A stretch of 47,046 bases of DNA from a filamentous cyanobacterium Phorm 6. GTDB taxonomy: Bacteria; Cyanobacteriota; Cyanobacteriia; Cyanobacteriales; Microcoleaceae. A program made the position numbers and the translations under genes. The stretch is from positions 1 to 47,046 of the forward strand of contig PVWI01000005.1 in NCBI GenBank assembly GCA_003003725.1, read 5' to 3'. The notes beneath the pieces are model-generated. The model did no database searches and was not told where the DNA came from. It was given only the letters and a program-made list of their open reading frames with translations. Shown piece by piece: positions 15,365 to 25,576 of the stretch (positions are counted from its first letter, which is position 1; each line of letters starts with the position of its first letter).

Positions 15365-18300
15365 ATGAAAAATCAAGGCAATATAGAACCGCAACCGAAA
15401 ATCGACACCTCTGTTTCAGAGGATTCTAACAAAGTGCTGTATCCAAACGCGTTATTGCCAACAGATTTAGGGATGGTTCTGCAATTGGCAGACGGCAGCA
15501 TTCAGGGGTGCAATTCTTATGCTGAGGAACTCTTGGGGATCACAGCAGAACAAATGCACGGTAACAGTTCAATAAACTGTCCCTGGCAGACTGTGCGCGA
15601 AGATGGCTCGGATTTTCCCGGCGAGACGCATCCGGCAATGGTGGCGCTGCAAACTGGGCAGCCATGCTCAAATATCATCATGGGATTCTATCAGCCGCAG
15701 GGAGAATTGATTTGGTTGAGGCTCAATTCTCAACCTTTATTTCAGGGAGATCGATCGACTCCCTACGCAGTAGTTACAACCTTCACGGCGATCGCTCAAC
15801 CTCAGCCACAAGCAGTCACTCACGCGCCCGCTACGCAACTTTCAGACACCCTCGAAAGTATTTCCGACGGTTTTTTTGCTTTGGATCGAGACTGGCGATT
15901 TACTTACGTTAATTCCCAAGCGGCGCGGTGGCTGAATCGAACTGCGACAGATTTGATCGGCAACAACGTTTGGGAAGAGTTTCCCGAATCTGCGGGCAGT
16001 TTGTTTGAGCAGAAATTTCGCCGCTGCGCTGCGGAGCAAGTTACAGTTAGTTTTGAATCTTTTTATGAGCCGCTGAATAGTTGGTATGCGGTACGAGCTT
16101 ATCCGATCGCCTCGGGAATTGCGGTTTATTTTCAAGATGTCACCGAGCCCAAAGCGGCTCGCGCTGCTTTTATTCAACAAGCCCAAACTGCGCGGCAACA
16201 ACTTGCAGAAATTGAGGCGATTTATGCTAGCGCGCCGATCGGACTTTGCTTTATCGATACCGAGTTGCGGTTTGTCCGCATCAACTCGCGCCTAGCAGAA
16301 ATCAACGGAGTTCCAGCCGCCGCCCACATCGGTAAAACATTGCGCGAAATCTTGCCAGAAATGGCAGATGATTTAGAGCCGCTTTACAGACAAGTTATTG
16401 AAACTAAAATTCCGATCGCACAGCTCGAAGTTACCGGAAAAAACTCAGCACAGCCCGGTGTAGAACGCGCTTGGCTGTTCAGTCTCTATCCGCTAGCCCC
16501 GGACGATCGCGTACAGGGCGTGAATGTGACGGTGTACGAAATTACCGAACGCAAAGCTTCCAAGAAAGAAATTCAACGGCTCAATCAGGAACTAGAGCGC
16601 CGAGTTAACGAACTGCAATTAATATTTAATGCTTTACCTGTCGGGATGGCGATCGCAGACGACCCGCATTGTAAAGTAATTCGCGCTAACCTGTTTGCTC
16701 AGTCAATGCTCGCAGTGGCGCCGGATGTCAATGTTTCTGCAACCGGAGATCAAGCCGAACTTCTGCCCTTCAGACAACTGATCGACGGACAGGAAAGCCC
16801 CCTAGAAGAACTCCCAATGCAGCGGGCTGCGGCTTCGGGCACCGAAGTGCGGGATGTGGAAATTCAAATTGTGCGATCGGACGGGATGGTATTAGATTGG
16901 TTGGTGAATGCAGTTCCGTTATTTGATGCACAGGGCGCAGTTCGCGGCTGTGTGGCGGCGTTTGTGGATATTAGCGATCGCAAACAAGCAGAAGAAGCTT
17001 TGCGCCGCTCCGAGGAACGCTACCGCACTTTGTTTGAGTCCCTAGACGAAGGTTTTTGCGTCATCGAAATGCTGTTTGACGACAACCACAAGCCGATCGA
17101 TTACCGCTTTTTGGAAGTCAATCCGGCCTTCGAGAGACAAACCGGACTCGTACAAGCGGCGGGGAAAACGGCGCGAGAGCTCATTCCAGGGCTCGAAGAT
17201 TATTGGTTTGAGATTTACGGCAAAGTCGCGCTGACAGGGGAACCAGTGCACTTTGAGCAAGGCTCGGAAGTCATGAACCGCTGGTTTGAGGTTTCGGCCT
17301 TCCGCACTCCTGAGCCGCACAGCCGCAAAGTCGGCATACTTTTCAAAGAAATCAGCGATCGCAAGCATTCAGAAAATCTCTTGCGCGAACACTACAGCAA
17401 GTTGCGGCTGTTTGTCAAACATTCGCCTGTGGGGGTGGCGATGTTTGACCGCCAAATGTGCTATATGCTGGTGAGCGACCGCTGGCTGGCCAGTTACGGG
17501 CTCGGCGCTCAAAATATTGTCGGCCGATCGCATTACGATATCTTTCCGGAATTGCCCGATCGTTGGAAACAAATCCACCAGCGCTGTCTGGCGGGAGCAG
17601 TCGAAATCTGCCCAGAAGAACCGTTTCCCCGCGCTGATGGCTGCGTAGACTGGGTGCGCTGGGAAATTCACCCTTGGCGAACCAACAGCGGTGAGATTGG
17701 CGGGATCATGATTTTTTCGGAAGTAATCACCGAGCGCAAAAACGCCGAACTCGCCATCGCCGAGGCAAAACAGCAAGTCAGCAATATTATCGAAAGTATT
17801 ACCGATGCTTTTATCGCGATCGATTCGCAGTGGCGCTATACCTACGTTAATGCCACTGCTGAAAAATTGCTGGCGCGATCGAGAAACGACTTATTAGGTC
17901 GATCGATCTGGGAGCTATTCCCCGCCGAGGGAGAATCCAATTCGATGGTATATCAAGAATTTCATCGAGTCGTTAACGAGCAAGTTTCTGTCAAGTTTGA
18001 AGAGTTTTCGCCCTCGCTTCAAATATATATAGAAGTGAGCGCCTATCCAGCAGCCGATGGACTTACGGCTTATTGGAGCGATATTAGCGATCGCCGCCGG
18101 ACAGAAGAAGAACTGCGACAAAAGAATGCAATTTTGAACGCGATCAACGAGTCAGCCCCCACACCAATTTTTGTCAAAGATCGAGAAGGGCGGATTATTT
18201 ATGCCAATCCAGCCACCCTGGAGGCCCTGGGAAAAACTGCTGGTGAAGTAATTGGCTGGCGCGATCGCGATTTATACCCAATAGCAGAACTAGGAGCAGA

Positions 18301-20455
18301 AGTCAGCGAAAACGATCGGCGGGTTATGGAATCCGGCAAAACAGAAGTTGTCGAAGAATCTCCCGATGGCATTCGGACATTTCTGGGAATGAAAGCTCCC
18401 TACCGCAACGAAGCTGGAGAAGTAATCGGCTTGATTGGCATCTCCAACGACATCACAAATCGCAAGCGAGCAGAAATCGAGCTGCAAGAACAAACAAAGT
18501 TACTGCAAGTAATTATTGACAGCATTGGTGATGGTTTAATTCTTGCCAACCAACAAGGGGAGTTTGTGCTGTTTAACCGAGCCGCTGTGGGGATATTCGG
18601 TCAGCTAACAAATGAAAAATCCCCTCGGGAATGGTCGAGCACCTACGGACTATTTTTGGCCGACCAAAAAACTCTTTTCCCCGAAAATGAACTACCTCTA
18701 GCCAGAGCAATCAAAGGTGAATATGTCAATGATGTAGAAGTATTTGTCTGCCGCGAAAATTGCGAAGATCGCTGGATCAGTATCAGCGGTTATCCGGTGG
18801 TTGATACTAGCAACGAAATCCAAGGCGGAGTGGTTGTCTGTCGCGATATCACAGAACGCAAACAATCAGAAGCAGCGCTGCTTGAGAGTGAAGTACGATT
18901 CCGCAATATGGCGAACAACGCTCCATTTATGGTCTGGGTAACAGACTCCACAGGCTACTGCACTTTCCTCAGCGAAAGTTGGTATGAATTCACCGGTCAA
19001 ACTGAGGAAACAGGTTTGGGATTTGGTTGGATAAATGCTTTGCATCCAGAAGACCGAGAACAGGCCAAAAACGCATTTTTGATGGCCAACCAACGCCAGG
19101 AACCTTTCCGCATGGAATATCGCGTCCGACGCCTGGATGGCGGATATTCTTGGGCGATAGATGCGACTGCTCCCAGATTGTCCGAAAGCGGACAATTTGA
19201 GGGTTATATCGGCTCTGTAATCGACATTACAGAGCGCAAACAAGTGGAAATCGAGCGCGATATGGTTCTGCAATTGGAACAAACTGCCCGCGCGGAAGCG
19301 GAGCGAGCTAACCGGATTAAAGACGAGTTTCTGGCGGTGCTTTCTCACGAGTTGCGATCGCCCTTAAATCCGATTTTAGGCTGGTCACAACTGCTCAGAG
19401 GTGGCAAGCTGAGCGCGGATAAAACCGCCAAAGCATTGGAGACAATCGAGCGCAACGCCAGACTGCAATCTCAATTAATCGAAGACTTGCTAGATGTGTC
19501 TCGGATTCTGCAAGGGAAACTCAGATTAACTGTTGCTCCGGTGAATGTGGCAACCATTATTTTGTCTGCTTTGGAAACCGTGCAATTATCAGCGGAAGCT
19601 AAAAAAATTCAAATTCAAACAATCTTAAATCCCGATGTCTGTCAAGTTGTCGGCGATACAGGTCGCTTGCAGCAAGTTGTGTGGAATTTGTTATCAAACG
19701 CGGTAAAATTTACGCCAGAAGGCGGTGGAGTTGAAGTTAGATTAACGCAAATCGATCGCCAAGTTCAAATTCAAGTGATAGACACGGGTAAAGGCATTGT
19801 TCCCGATTTCTTGCCTTATGTTTTCGAGCATTTCCGACAAGAAGACGGCGCGACTACTCGCAAATTTGGCGGTTTGGGATTGGGATTGGCGATCGTCCGC
19901 CAACTGATCGAACTGCACGGCGGAACCGCGTTTGCAGAAAGCCCCGGAGAAGGACTAGGAGCGACGTTTACGGTGAGATTGCCGCTATTAAATGATGATT
20001 CTAGCAGGCAGGATGAGGCAGCCGTCAATTCGTCTCTGAGTCCCGATATGTCATCTTTGCCGCTGGCCCGATTGAGAATTTTGGTAGTAGATGATGAGCC
20101 AGACTCGCGAGATTTTGTCGCCTTCGTGCTACAGGAATCGGGTGCGGAGGTGATTTCCCTGTCATCTGCTGCTGAGGCGTTGCAGTCGATCGCCCAAACT
20201 GCACCGGATTTGATCGTCAGCGACATCGGAATGCCGGAGATGGACGGGTATATGCTGATCCAGCACATCCGCACTCAGCTTGCACCAGAGTATCGAGATT
20301 TGGTGGCGATCGCCCTAACGGCCTATGCTGGAGAAGCGAACGAGCGCCAAGTTTTGCAAGCCGGATTTGACAAACACCTATCTAAGCCGATCGATCCGAC
20401 TGAGTTAGTTGCGACTGTATTGCGTGCGATCGGCCAAAAGCTAAAAAACCCATAA
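15365..20455 (+). CDS. Multi-PAS hybrid histidine kinase with C-terminal receiver
   Basis: The product is 1696 residues with no membrane segment, so it is a cytoplasmic sensor. I count about ten PAS units in tandem (roughly one per 125 residues to about residue 1290), most ending in DIT/DIS-[ED]RK. Then come a HisKA domain (FLAVLSHELRSPLNPILGW, phospho-His at about 1327), a HATPase domain with N box (WNLLSNAVKF), G1 (DTGKGI), F (VFEHFRQED) and G2 (GGLGLGLAI), and a receiver at about 1570-1690 (LRILVVDDEP; phospho-acceptor Asp in SDIGMPEMDG; Lys in HLSKPID). Some PAS units may bind a ligand or chromophore; none can be assigned. The receiver lacks an output domain, so signal must pass to another protein. 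A TATAAT sits at 15310-15315 upstream. Confidence 0.95.
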   Translation: MKNQGNIEPQPKIDTSVSEDSNKVLYPNALLPTDLGMVLQLADGSIQGCNSYAEELLGITAEQMHGNSSINCPWQTVREDGSDFPGETHPAMVALQTGQPCSNIIMGFYQPQGELIWLRLNSQPLFQGDRSTPYAVVTTFTAIAQPQPQAVTHAPATQLSDTLESISDGFFALDRDWRFTYVNSQAARWLNRTATDLIGNNVWEEFPESAGSLFEQKFRRCAAEQVTVSFESFYEPLNSWYAVRAYPIASGIAVYFQDVTEPKAARAAFIQQAQTARQQLAEIEAIYASAPIGLCFIDTELRFVRINSRLAEINGVPAAAHIGKTLREILPEMADDLEPLYRQVIETKIPIAQLEVTGKNSAQPGVERAWLFSLYPLAPDDRVQGVNVTVYEITERKASKKEIQRLNQELERRVNELQLIFNALPVGMAIADDPHCKVIRANLFAQSMLAVAPDVNVSATGDQAELLPFRQLIDGQESPLEELPMQRAAASGTEVRDVEIQIVRSDGMVLDWLVNAVPLFDAQGAVRGCVAAFVDISDRKQAEEALRRSEERYRTLFESLDEGFCVIEMLFDDNHKPIDYRFLEVNPAFERQTGLVQAAGKTARELIPGLEDYWFEIYGKVALTGEPVHFEQGSEVMNRWFEVSAFRTPEPHSRKVGILFKEISDRKHSENLLREHYSKLRLFVKHSPVGVAMFDRQMCYMLVSDRWLASYGLGAQNIVGRSHYDIFPELPDRWKQIHQRCLAGAVEICPEEPFPRADGCVDWVRWEIHPWRTNSGEIGGIMIFSEVITERKNAELAIAEAKQQVSNIIESITDAFIAIDSQWRYTYVNATAEKLLARSRNDLLGRSIWELFPAEGESNSMVYQEFHRVVNEQVSVKFEEFSPSLQIYIEVSAYPAADGLTAYWSDISDRRRTEEELRQKNAILNAINESAPTPIFVKDREGRIIYANPATLEALGKTAGEVIGWRDRDLYPIAELGAEVSENDRRVMESGKTEVVEESPDGIRTFLGMKAPYRNEAGEVIGLIGISNDITNRKRAEIELQEQTKLLQVIIDSIGDGLILANQQGEFVLFNRAAVGIFGQLTNEKSPREWSSTYGLFLADQKTLFPENELPLARAIKGEYVNDVEVFVCRENCEDRWISISGYPVVDTSNEIQGGVVVCRDITERKQSEAALLESEVRFRNMANNAPFMVWVTDSTGYCTFLSESWYEFTGQTEETGLGFGWINALHPEDREQAKNAFLMANQRQEPFRMEYRVRRLDGGYSWAIDATAPRLSESGQFEGYIGSVIDITERKQVEIERDMVLQLEQTARAEAERANRIKDEFLAVLSHELRSPLNPILGWSQLLRGGKLSADKTAKALETIERNARLQSQLIEDLLDVSRILQGKLRLTVAPVNVATIILSALETVQLSAEAKKIQIQTILNPDVCQVVGDTGRLQQVVWNLLSNAVKFTPEGGGVEVRLTQIDRQVQIQVIDTGKGIVPDFLPYVFEHFRQEDGATTRKFGGLGLGLAIVRQLIELHGGTAFAESPGEGLGATFTVRLPLLNDDSSRQDEAAVNSSLSPDMSSLPLARLRILVVDDEPDSRDFVAFVLQESGAEVISLSSAAEALQSIAQTAPDLIVSDIGMPEMDGYMLIQHIRTQLAPEYRDLVAIALTAYAGEANERQVLQAGFDKHLSKPIDPTELVATVLRAIGQKLKNP

Positions 20456-20551
20456 CAGGTTCGTAGTAAGGACTTCAGTCCTTCTTAATCAGGTTCGTAG
20501 TCAGGACTTCAGTCCTTCTTAATCAGGTTCGTAGTCAGGACTTCAGTCCTC
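20456..20551 (+). repeat. 34-bp palindrome-containing tandem repeat, three copies
   Basis: Two complete 34-bp units (20456-20489, 20490-20523) and a third, partly diverged, follow the kinase stop codon by a few bases. Each has GTTCGTAGT, then AGGACTTCAGTCCT, a near-perfect palindrome. The same family is found at 28748-28775, 31607-31781 and 38793-38818. The hairpins could help end transcription between the kinase gene and rplI. Confidence 0.88.
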
Positions 20552-20718
20552 TCCAATTCCTTCACCACCTTCGCTTAAGACGGATGAACCCACCAAAAAT
20601 GATATCTCATCCCTCATCCTTCTTCCCTCATGCTTCTTCCCTCTTCCTTCTCCCTTGCGATCGCCCCTCAAACTTCGCTATTATAAAAAGTTGCAGTCAA
20701 AACCCACAAGCAAAGATC

Positions 20719-21177
20719 ATGGCCAAGCGCGTCCAATTAGTTTTAAACAAAGATGTCAGCAAACTCGGCAAAGCTGGCGACGTAGTAGAAGTAGCCCCAG
20801 GCTACGCCCGCAACTACCTAGTACCCCAAGGAATGGGATTTAAAGCCACTCCAGGCATTCTCAAGCAAGCAGCGCGCCGCCGCGAAGAAGAAAGACTGCG
20901 CCAGTTAGAGCTCAAGCAGCAAGCCGAAGTCCGTAAAACCGCCCTGGAAGCAGCCGGGCCTTTCATCATCTCCAAGCAAGTCGGCGAAGGAGACGCGATT
21001 TTTGGTACTGTCACCAACCAAGAAGTAGCAGAACTGATTTTCAACTCTACCAGTCAAGAAGTCGATCGGCGCGGCATCACCCTACCCGAAATTCGCGAAA
21101 CTGGTACATACAAAGCTGAAATCAAACTTCACGCCGAAGTTACCGCCGAAGTTGATATTCAAGTTGTTCCGATGTAA
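20719..21177 (+). CDS. rplI: 50S ribosomal protein L9
   Basis: The product is 152 residues. It binds 23S rRNA at the base of the L1 stalk. The N-terminal domain has the family signature [20 protein letters not shown] and [13 protein letters not shown]; a long connecting helix (residues ~45-75, [19 protein letters not shown]) and the C-terminal domain ([17 protein letters not shown]) follow. The frame is open upstream to base 20584, but that part is pyrimidine-rich repeat, and the L9 family start is the ATG at 20719 ([13 protein letters not shown]). dnaB follows, the rplI-dnaB order common in bacteria, but here separated by 151 bp of two different heptamer tracts. Confidence 0.97.
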   Translation: MAKRVQLVLNKDVSKLGKAGDVVEVAPGYARNYLVPQGMGFKATPGILKQAARRREEERLRQLELKQQAEVRKTALEAAGPFIISKQVGEGDAIFGTVTNQEVAELIFNSTSQEVDRRGITLPEIRETGTYKAEIKLHAEVTAEVDIQVVPM

Positions 21178-21229
21178 TTGGGAATTGGGAATTGGGAATT
21201 GGGAATTGGGAATTGGGAATTGGGCATTG
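21176..21229. repeat. Heptamer tandem repeat (AATTGGG)n, starting at the rplI stop
   Basis: About seven AATTGGG/GGGAATT units begin within the rplI stop codon itself. It is the complement of the unit at 187-300. Confidence 0.9.
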
Positions 21230-21245
21230 TGATTTGTTTTTCTAA

Positions 21246-21328
21246 TAACTAATAACCCATAACCCATAACCCATAACCCATAACCCATAACTAATAACCC
21301 ATAACTAATAACCCATAACTAATAACTA
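21246..21328. repeat. Heptamer tandem repeat (AACCCAT / AACTAAT)n, running into the dnaB start
   Basis: About twelve units of AACCCAT and AACTAAT run up to and into the dnaB start codon (AACTAATG). There is no Shine-Dalgarno sequence between the repeat and that ATG. Confidence 0.9.
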
Positions 21329-24300
21329 ATGAGCGACTTGATGCCGACAAACATAGAGGCAGAGGAAGCAATTTTGGGCGGGATTTTAATTGACCCCGAA
21401 GCGATTTCCCGAATTGCCGAAATTTTGCGGCCCGAATTTTTTGCGATCACCGCTCATCAAGTCATTTATCGATCGGCATTAGGGCTATTTTTGCAGGGGG
21501 AACCTACGGATTTAATGACGGTAACGACTTGGCTAACGGATCGCAATCAGTTAGAACAAGTCGGAGGACTAACTAAATTAGCACAATTAGTCGATCGTAC
21601 AGTTTCAGCAGTCAACATCGACCAATATGCAGCTTTAGTTGAAGACAAATATCAGCGCCGCAAACTAATCGAAGCTGGCAACAATATAGTGCAATTGGGT
21701 TACGAGACATCAGCGCCACTAGAAACAGTCTTAGACCGCGCCGAACAACAAATTTTTAGCATTACTCAAGAACGTCCGCAACAAGATTTAGTATCGATCG
21801 GCGAAACACTAAACCAAACATTTCAAGACCTCGAAAATCGCAATGAAGGGCTGACGCTTCCCGGTATTCCGTGCGGTTTTTATGATTTAGATGCTATGAC
21901 AGGAGGCTTTCAGCGATCGGATTTAATCATAGTTGCTGGGAGGCCGTCTATGGGGAAGTGCTGTATAGATGAGTCCGTTGTACTACAAAGCGATGGAAGC
22001 CTTGTTACCATTGAAGAAATCTATCAAAAACGTCAAGCTGAATTACTAACATTAGGAGAAGATTGGAAGTTTCACCTAACTAGACCATCAGCTTTTATAG
22101 ATGATGGAATTAAGCCTGTATTCCGCGTCACAACAAGACTGGGACGCTTTATAGAAACTACAATTACCCACCCATTTTTAACAATTAAGGGATGGCGAGA
22201 GTTGGCGCAAATAGGAGTAGGCGATAAAATTGCTGTACCCCGAAAGATGAATGTTTTTGGTAAAGAAACCATCCGCGACTGTGAGGTTAAGTTATTGGCT
22301 TATCTAATTGGCGATGGATGTTTGACACAGAGCGCGCCGCACTTCACCAATGGCAATACTGCTATACTAAAAGACTTTGCTGAAGCTGCTACTAGCTTTG
22401 GAGGCCTTACGCTCCGATACAACGATAAAGGGAGGCGCGCACCCGAATATCGTGTTATCGGCGATCGAGAAGATTACATAAAGAAAATAGACCTCTTTGG
22501 TTGGAATCTACACAGAGTCCTCGAAGAACAAGATTTGTATATCCAAGAATTTGCTCAAAAATTGGGAGTCTCACCGATGTTAGTCTCGTCTTGGGTACAA
22601 GGAATTGCATTCCCCAATCAAGAATTATTTACTCGCACCTGTGAAATTTTAGAAGTAGATCCAAAACAGCTAGCCGGGCCCGGAATGGATGCTGTTCATA
22701 CCACACACAAAAACCCACTGAGATTCTGGTTAGAAGAATTAGGTCTGATGGGGAAAAGTGCTCATTATAAAACAGTACCAGACATAGTTTTTAAATTGGA
22801 GCGATCGCAAGTTGCCCTTTTCCTCAACCGCCTCTTTTCAACTGACGGCTGGGCAACCCTACTTACTAGCGGTCAATCTCAACTAGGCTACTGTTCTGTC
22901 AGCGAAGGACTAGCCAGACAAGTACAGCATTTACTACTGAGATTTGGCATCATTGCCGCCCTCAAAAAGCGTTTCGTCAAATACAAAAATACTCGCAGAC
23001 CAGCTTGGTATATTGATATTACTGATGCAAAATCTATCAAAATCTTCATATCAGAAATTGGCATTTTTGGCAAAGAGGCAGCATTATCGAAAGTAGCAGA
23101 AGCACTAGAAAATAAAATATCTCACAATAACCGTGATTTGATTCCAGTGGAAGCTTGGGAATACATAGCATTAGCCAAAGGAAACGAATCTTGGGTATCC
23201 TTAGCAAAACGCGCAGGCATCAAAGGTTATTCAAATATTCACGTTGGTAAACGCGCGCTGTCCAGGGAAAGACTTTTAGTTTTAGCAACTGCTTTAGATA
23301 ATTCGTGGCTGAAACAACTGGCAGATAGCGAGGTTTATTGGGATGAAATAGTTTCGATCGAACCGATGGGAAATAAGCAAGTATACGACCTAACTATCCC
23401 AGAGACGCATAATTTTGTAGCTAATGATATTTGCGTTCACAATACTGCTTTTTGTACCAACATCGCCCACCACATCGCCACTGGACAGCAGAAATTGCCC
23501 GTTGCCATGTTTAGTCTAGAAATGTCGAAAGAACAGCTAGTGCAGCGTATTCTTTCCAGTGAAGCCAAAATCGAAAGTAACCGCTTGCGATCGGGCAGAA
23601 TCAGCCAAAACGAATGGGAACCAATCAGTACAGCCATTGGTAACTTATCAGAATTGCCCCTATTTATTGACGATACTCCCAATATTACCGTGATGGAGAT
23701 TCGATCGAAAGCCCGCCGCCTCCAAGCAGAACAAGGCGGAGCATTAGGATTAATCTTGCTAGATTATCTGCAATTAATGGAAGGTAGCAGCGACAATCGC
23801 GTCCAAGAATTATCTCGAATTACTAGAGGCCTCAAAGGTTTAGCCCGCGAGCTCAACGTGCCGATTATTGCTTTGTCTCAGTTGAGTCGAAGTGTGGAAG
23901 CAAGGACAAACAAGCGGCCGATGATGTCGGATTTACGTGAATGTGTTACTGGTGATACGCCCGTGCTGTTAGCGGATGGTCGCCGAGTTCCAATTCGTGA
24001 CCTAGTGGATCAAGAGCCAATGGTGTTGGCGATGAATCACCTAGAAAAGATTGCGGTGGCGAAAAGTGACAAGGTTTGGCGAGTAGGAGTCAAGCCTGTC
24101 TTTATCCTTAAGTTAGCTAGTGGCAGAAGCCTCAAGGCTACGGCTCAACATCGAATCTATACAGAGCAAGGTTGGCAAGAGTTAAAGTCGGTTCAAGTGG
24201 GAAGTCGGGTGGCGATCGCCAGATTTATTCCTGAGCCTCAGAAGCCAATTAATTGGCAGGAACATGAAATTTCTTTCCTAGCTCACTTGATGGGAGATGG

Positions 24301-25399
24301 TAGCTATCTGAAAGGTCAGCCACTCAGGTATACTACTGCATCCGAGGAAAATAGTGAAATCGTCAAGACCGCTGCTGAGTATTTTGGTGTCCAGGTCAAT
24401 CGACACGAAAGTAAAGGTAACTGGCATCAGTTAGTTTTCAGTGGCAATGGAAACCGTTGGGAACCCAAAGGAATCAATTTATGGCTGCGAAATCTGGGTA
24501 TTTTTGACCAACGATCCCATGAGAAACATATTCCCCCAGAAGTATTTCAACTTGATAATCAGCAAGTTGCGAGTTTTCTTGCCCACCTGTGGGCTACTGA
24601 TGGCACTTACCACGTCCCTAAATCTGAGAAAAACGCCACGAAAATCAGCCTTGCGACTTGCAGCATTTATCTAGCACAAGAAGTGGCTGCGCTGTTACTC
24701 AGGTTCAACATAGTAGCCAGAATTAGGACTGTGCAACAAAAAAGTCATCGTTGTGTTTACCACGTAGATATTTCTGGCAAAGCCATGCAGGACAATTTCC
24801 TGGAACAAATTGGTTCCGTAGGCTGCAAAGTAGCAGATGCTGGGCGCTTGAAGATGAGACTTGCTGGAAAGGTGGCTAATCCTAACCGAGATACTTTGCC
24901 TAAAGAAGTATTTCAGACTATTCGTGAGCGTATGCGGGAATGTAATGTTACGACACGCCAGATGTCTATATTGAGAGAAACAGCCTACGGTGGTTCTGCC
25001 CACTTCAATTTTGCTCCTTCACGAGAAACGGTTTTAGACTATGCCAAACTTCTGGATAGTGATTCCTTGGTTCAAAAAGCATCTTCTGACTTGTTCTGGG
25101 ATGAAGTGATTAATATCTCAGCAGCGGGAGAAGAAGAAGTCTTTGACTTGACTGTTCCTGGTGTCGAATCTTGGTTAGCTGATGGCATTGTCAGTCATAA
25201 CTCTGGATCGATCGAGCAGGACGCCGATTTAGTCATTATGCTCTACCGAGATGAATATTATAACCCCGATTCGCCCGATCGCGGAATTGCCGAAGTCATC
25301 ATCACCAAACACCGAAACGGCCCCACAGGAATCATCAAACTATTATTCGATGCCCAATTTACCTCATTTCGCAATCTGGCATCTCCGAAGCGATCGTAA
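21329..25399 (+). CDS. dnaB: Replicative DNA helicase DnaB with two inteins
   Basis: The precursor is 1356 residues; removing two inteins leaves a 441-residue helicase of normal length. The N-terminal domain ([20 protein letters not shown]) binds primase and aids hexamer assembly. The RecA-like motor is split: the Walker A GRPSMGK at residues 204-210 is followed by intein 1, and [14 protein letters not shown] resumes at residue 706. Walker B is in [14 protein letters not shown]. Intein 2 interrupts at [14 protein letters not shown], near the catalytic core. Both inteins must splice before ATP can bind, so splicing could control helicase supply. The ATG at 21329 is supplied by a heptamer repeat; the ATG at 21341 ([11 protein letters not shown]) is a possible alternative. 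The helicase opens the fork and loads primase. Confidence 0.97.
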   Translation: MSDLMPTNIEAEEAILGGILIDPEAISRIAEILRPEFFAITAHQVIYRSALGLFLQGEPTDLMTVTTWLTDRNQLEQVGGLTKLAQLVDRTVSAVNIDQYAALVEDKYQRRKLIEAGNNIVQLGYETSAPLETVLDRAEQQIFSITQERPQQDLVSIGETLNQTFQDLENRNEGLTLPGIPCGFYDLDAMTGGFQRSDLIIVAGRPSMGKCCIDESVVLQSDGSLVTIEEIYQKRQAELLTLGEDWKFHLTRPSAFIDDGIKPVFRVTTRLGRFIETTITHPFLTIKGWRELAQIGVGDKIAVPRKMNVFGKETIRDCEVKLLAYLIGDGCLTQSAPHFTNGNTAILKDFAEAATSFGGLTLRYNDKGRRAPEYRVIGDREDYIKKIDLFGWNLHRVLEEQDLYIQEFAQKLGVSPMLVSSWVQGIAFPNQELFTRTCEILEVDPKQLAGPGMDAVHTTHKNPLRFWLEELGLMGKSAHYKTVPDIVFKLERSQVALFLNRLFSTDGWATLLTSGQSQLGYCSVSEGLARQVQHLLLRFGIIAALKKRFVKYKNTRRPAWYIDITDAKSIKIFISEIGIFGKEAALSKVAEALENKISHNNRDLIPVEAWEYIALAKGNESWVSLAKRAGIKGYSNIHVGKRALSRERLLVLATALDNSWLKQLADSEVYWDEIVSIEPMGNKQVYDLTIPETHNFVANDICVHNTAFCTNIAHHIATGQQKLPVAMFSLEMSKEQLVQRILSSEAKIESNRLRSGRISQNEWEPISTAIGNLSELPLFIDDTPNITVMEIRSKARRLQAEQGGALGLILLDYLQLMEGSSDNRVQELSRITRGLKGLARELNVPIIALSQLSRSVEARTNKRPMMSDLRECVTGDTPVLLADGRRVPIRDLVDQEPMVLAMNHLEKIAVAKSDKVWRVGVKPVFILKLASGRSLKATAQHRIYTEQGWQELKSVQVGSRVAIARFIPEPQKPINWQEHEISFLAHLMGDGSYLKGQPLRYTTASEENSEIVKTAAEYFGVQVNRHESKGNWHQLVFSGNGNRWEPKGINLWLRNLGIFDQRSHEKHIPPEVFQLDNQQVASFLAHLWATDGTYHVPKSEKNATKISLATCSIYLAQEVAALLLRFNIVARIRTVQQKSHRCVYHVDISGKAMQDNFLEQIGSVGCKVADAGRLKMRLAGKVANPNRDTLPKEVFQTIRERMRECNVTTRQMSILRETAYGGSAHFNFAPSRETVLDYAKLLDSDSLVQKASSDLFWDEVINISAAGEEEVFDLTVPGVESWLADGIVSHNSGSIEQDADLVIMLYRDEYYNPDSPDRGIAEVIITKHRNGPTGIIKLLFDAQFTSFRNLASPKRS
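21959..23443 (+). other. DnaB intein 1 (495 aa), LAGLIDADG type, inserted in Walker A
   Basis: It covers residues 211-705. Block A starts at the first of two cysteines ([13 protein letters not shown]), chosen because native DnaB reads GK-T-A-F and because E-S-V-V then falls at positions 5-8 as in other inteins. Block B is [15 protein letters not shown]; blocks F/G are [21 protein letters not shown] minus a few residues, closing with HN before a +1 Thr. The two endonuclease motifs are [12 protein letters not shown] (residue ~321) and NRLFSTDGW (~496), both with the acidic residue kept. Between them (~399-445) lies a helix-turn-helix-like segment ([18 protein letters not shown]). It appears active for both splicing and homing. 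Confidence 0.93.
23942..25201 (+). other. DnaB intein 2 (420 aa), LAGLIDADG type, inserted at RE/SGSIEQ
   Basis: It covers residues 872-1291. Block A is [20 protein letters not shown], block [17 protein letters not shown], and the C-terminal blocks are [20 protein letters not shown], followed by a +1 Ser. LAGLIDADG motifs are [14 protein letters not shown] (~982) and [12 protein letters not shown] (~1081), each with its acidic residue. As I recall, the Synechocystis DnaB intein sits two residues downstream (RESG/SIEQ), so this site is close but not the same. Splicing restores an unbroken [13 protein letters not shown] motif. Confidence 0.93.
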
Positions 25400-25576
25400 A
25401 TCAACTCCAGTTGCATCGAAATTAATATTACCCGAAATCAGGACACCGCGAGTGCCTTAGTCCCTACAATTAATCTCGTGTAGTCCAAGGGCACGTGCAA
25501 CCAAAATTGATATGACGAAATTTCACAGCGAACACCCTGAAAAAAACACTTTTTATACAATCGGGATTCTCCCTAC

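Noticed and set aside
19816-20274. 152-codon minus-strand frame in the kinase gene
   Set aside because: Antisense shadow of the HATPase and receiver regions.
20456-20551. Possible CRISPR array (regular repeats)
   Set aside because: Repeat plus 'spacer' are repeated together as a 34-bp unit; no variable spacers and no cas genes.
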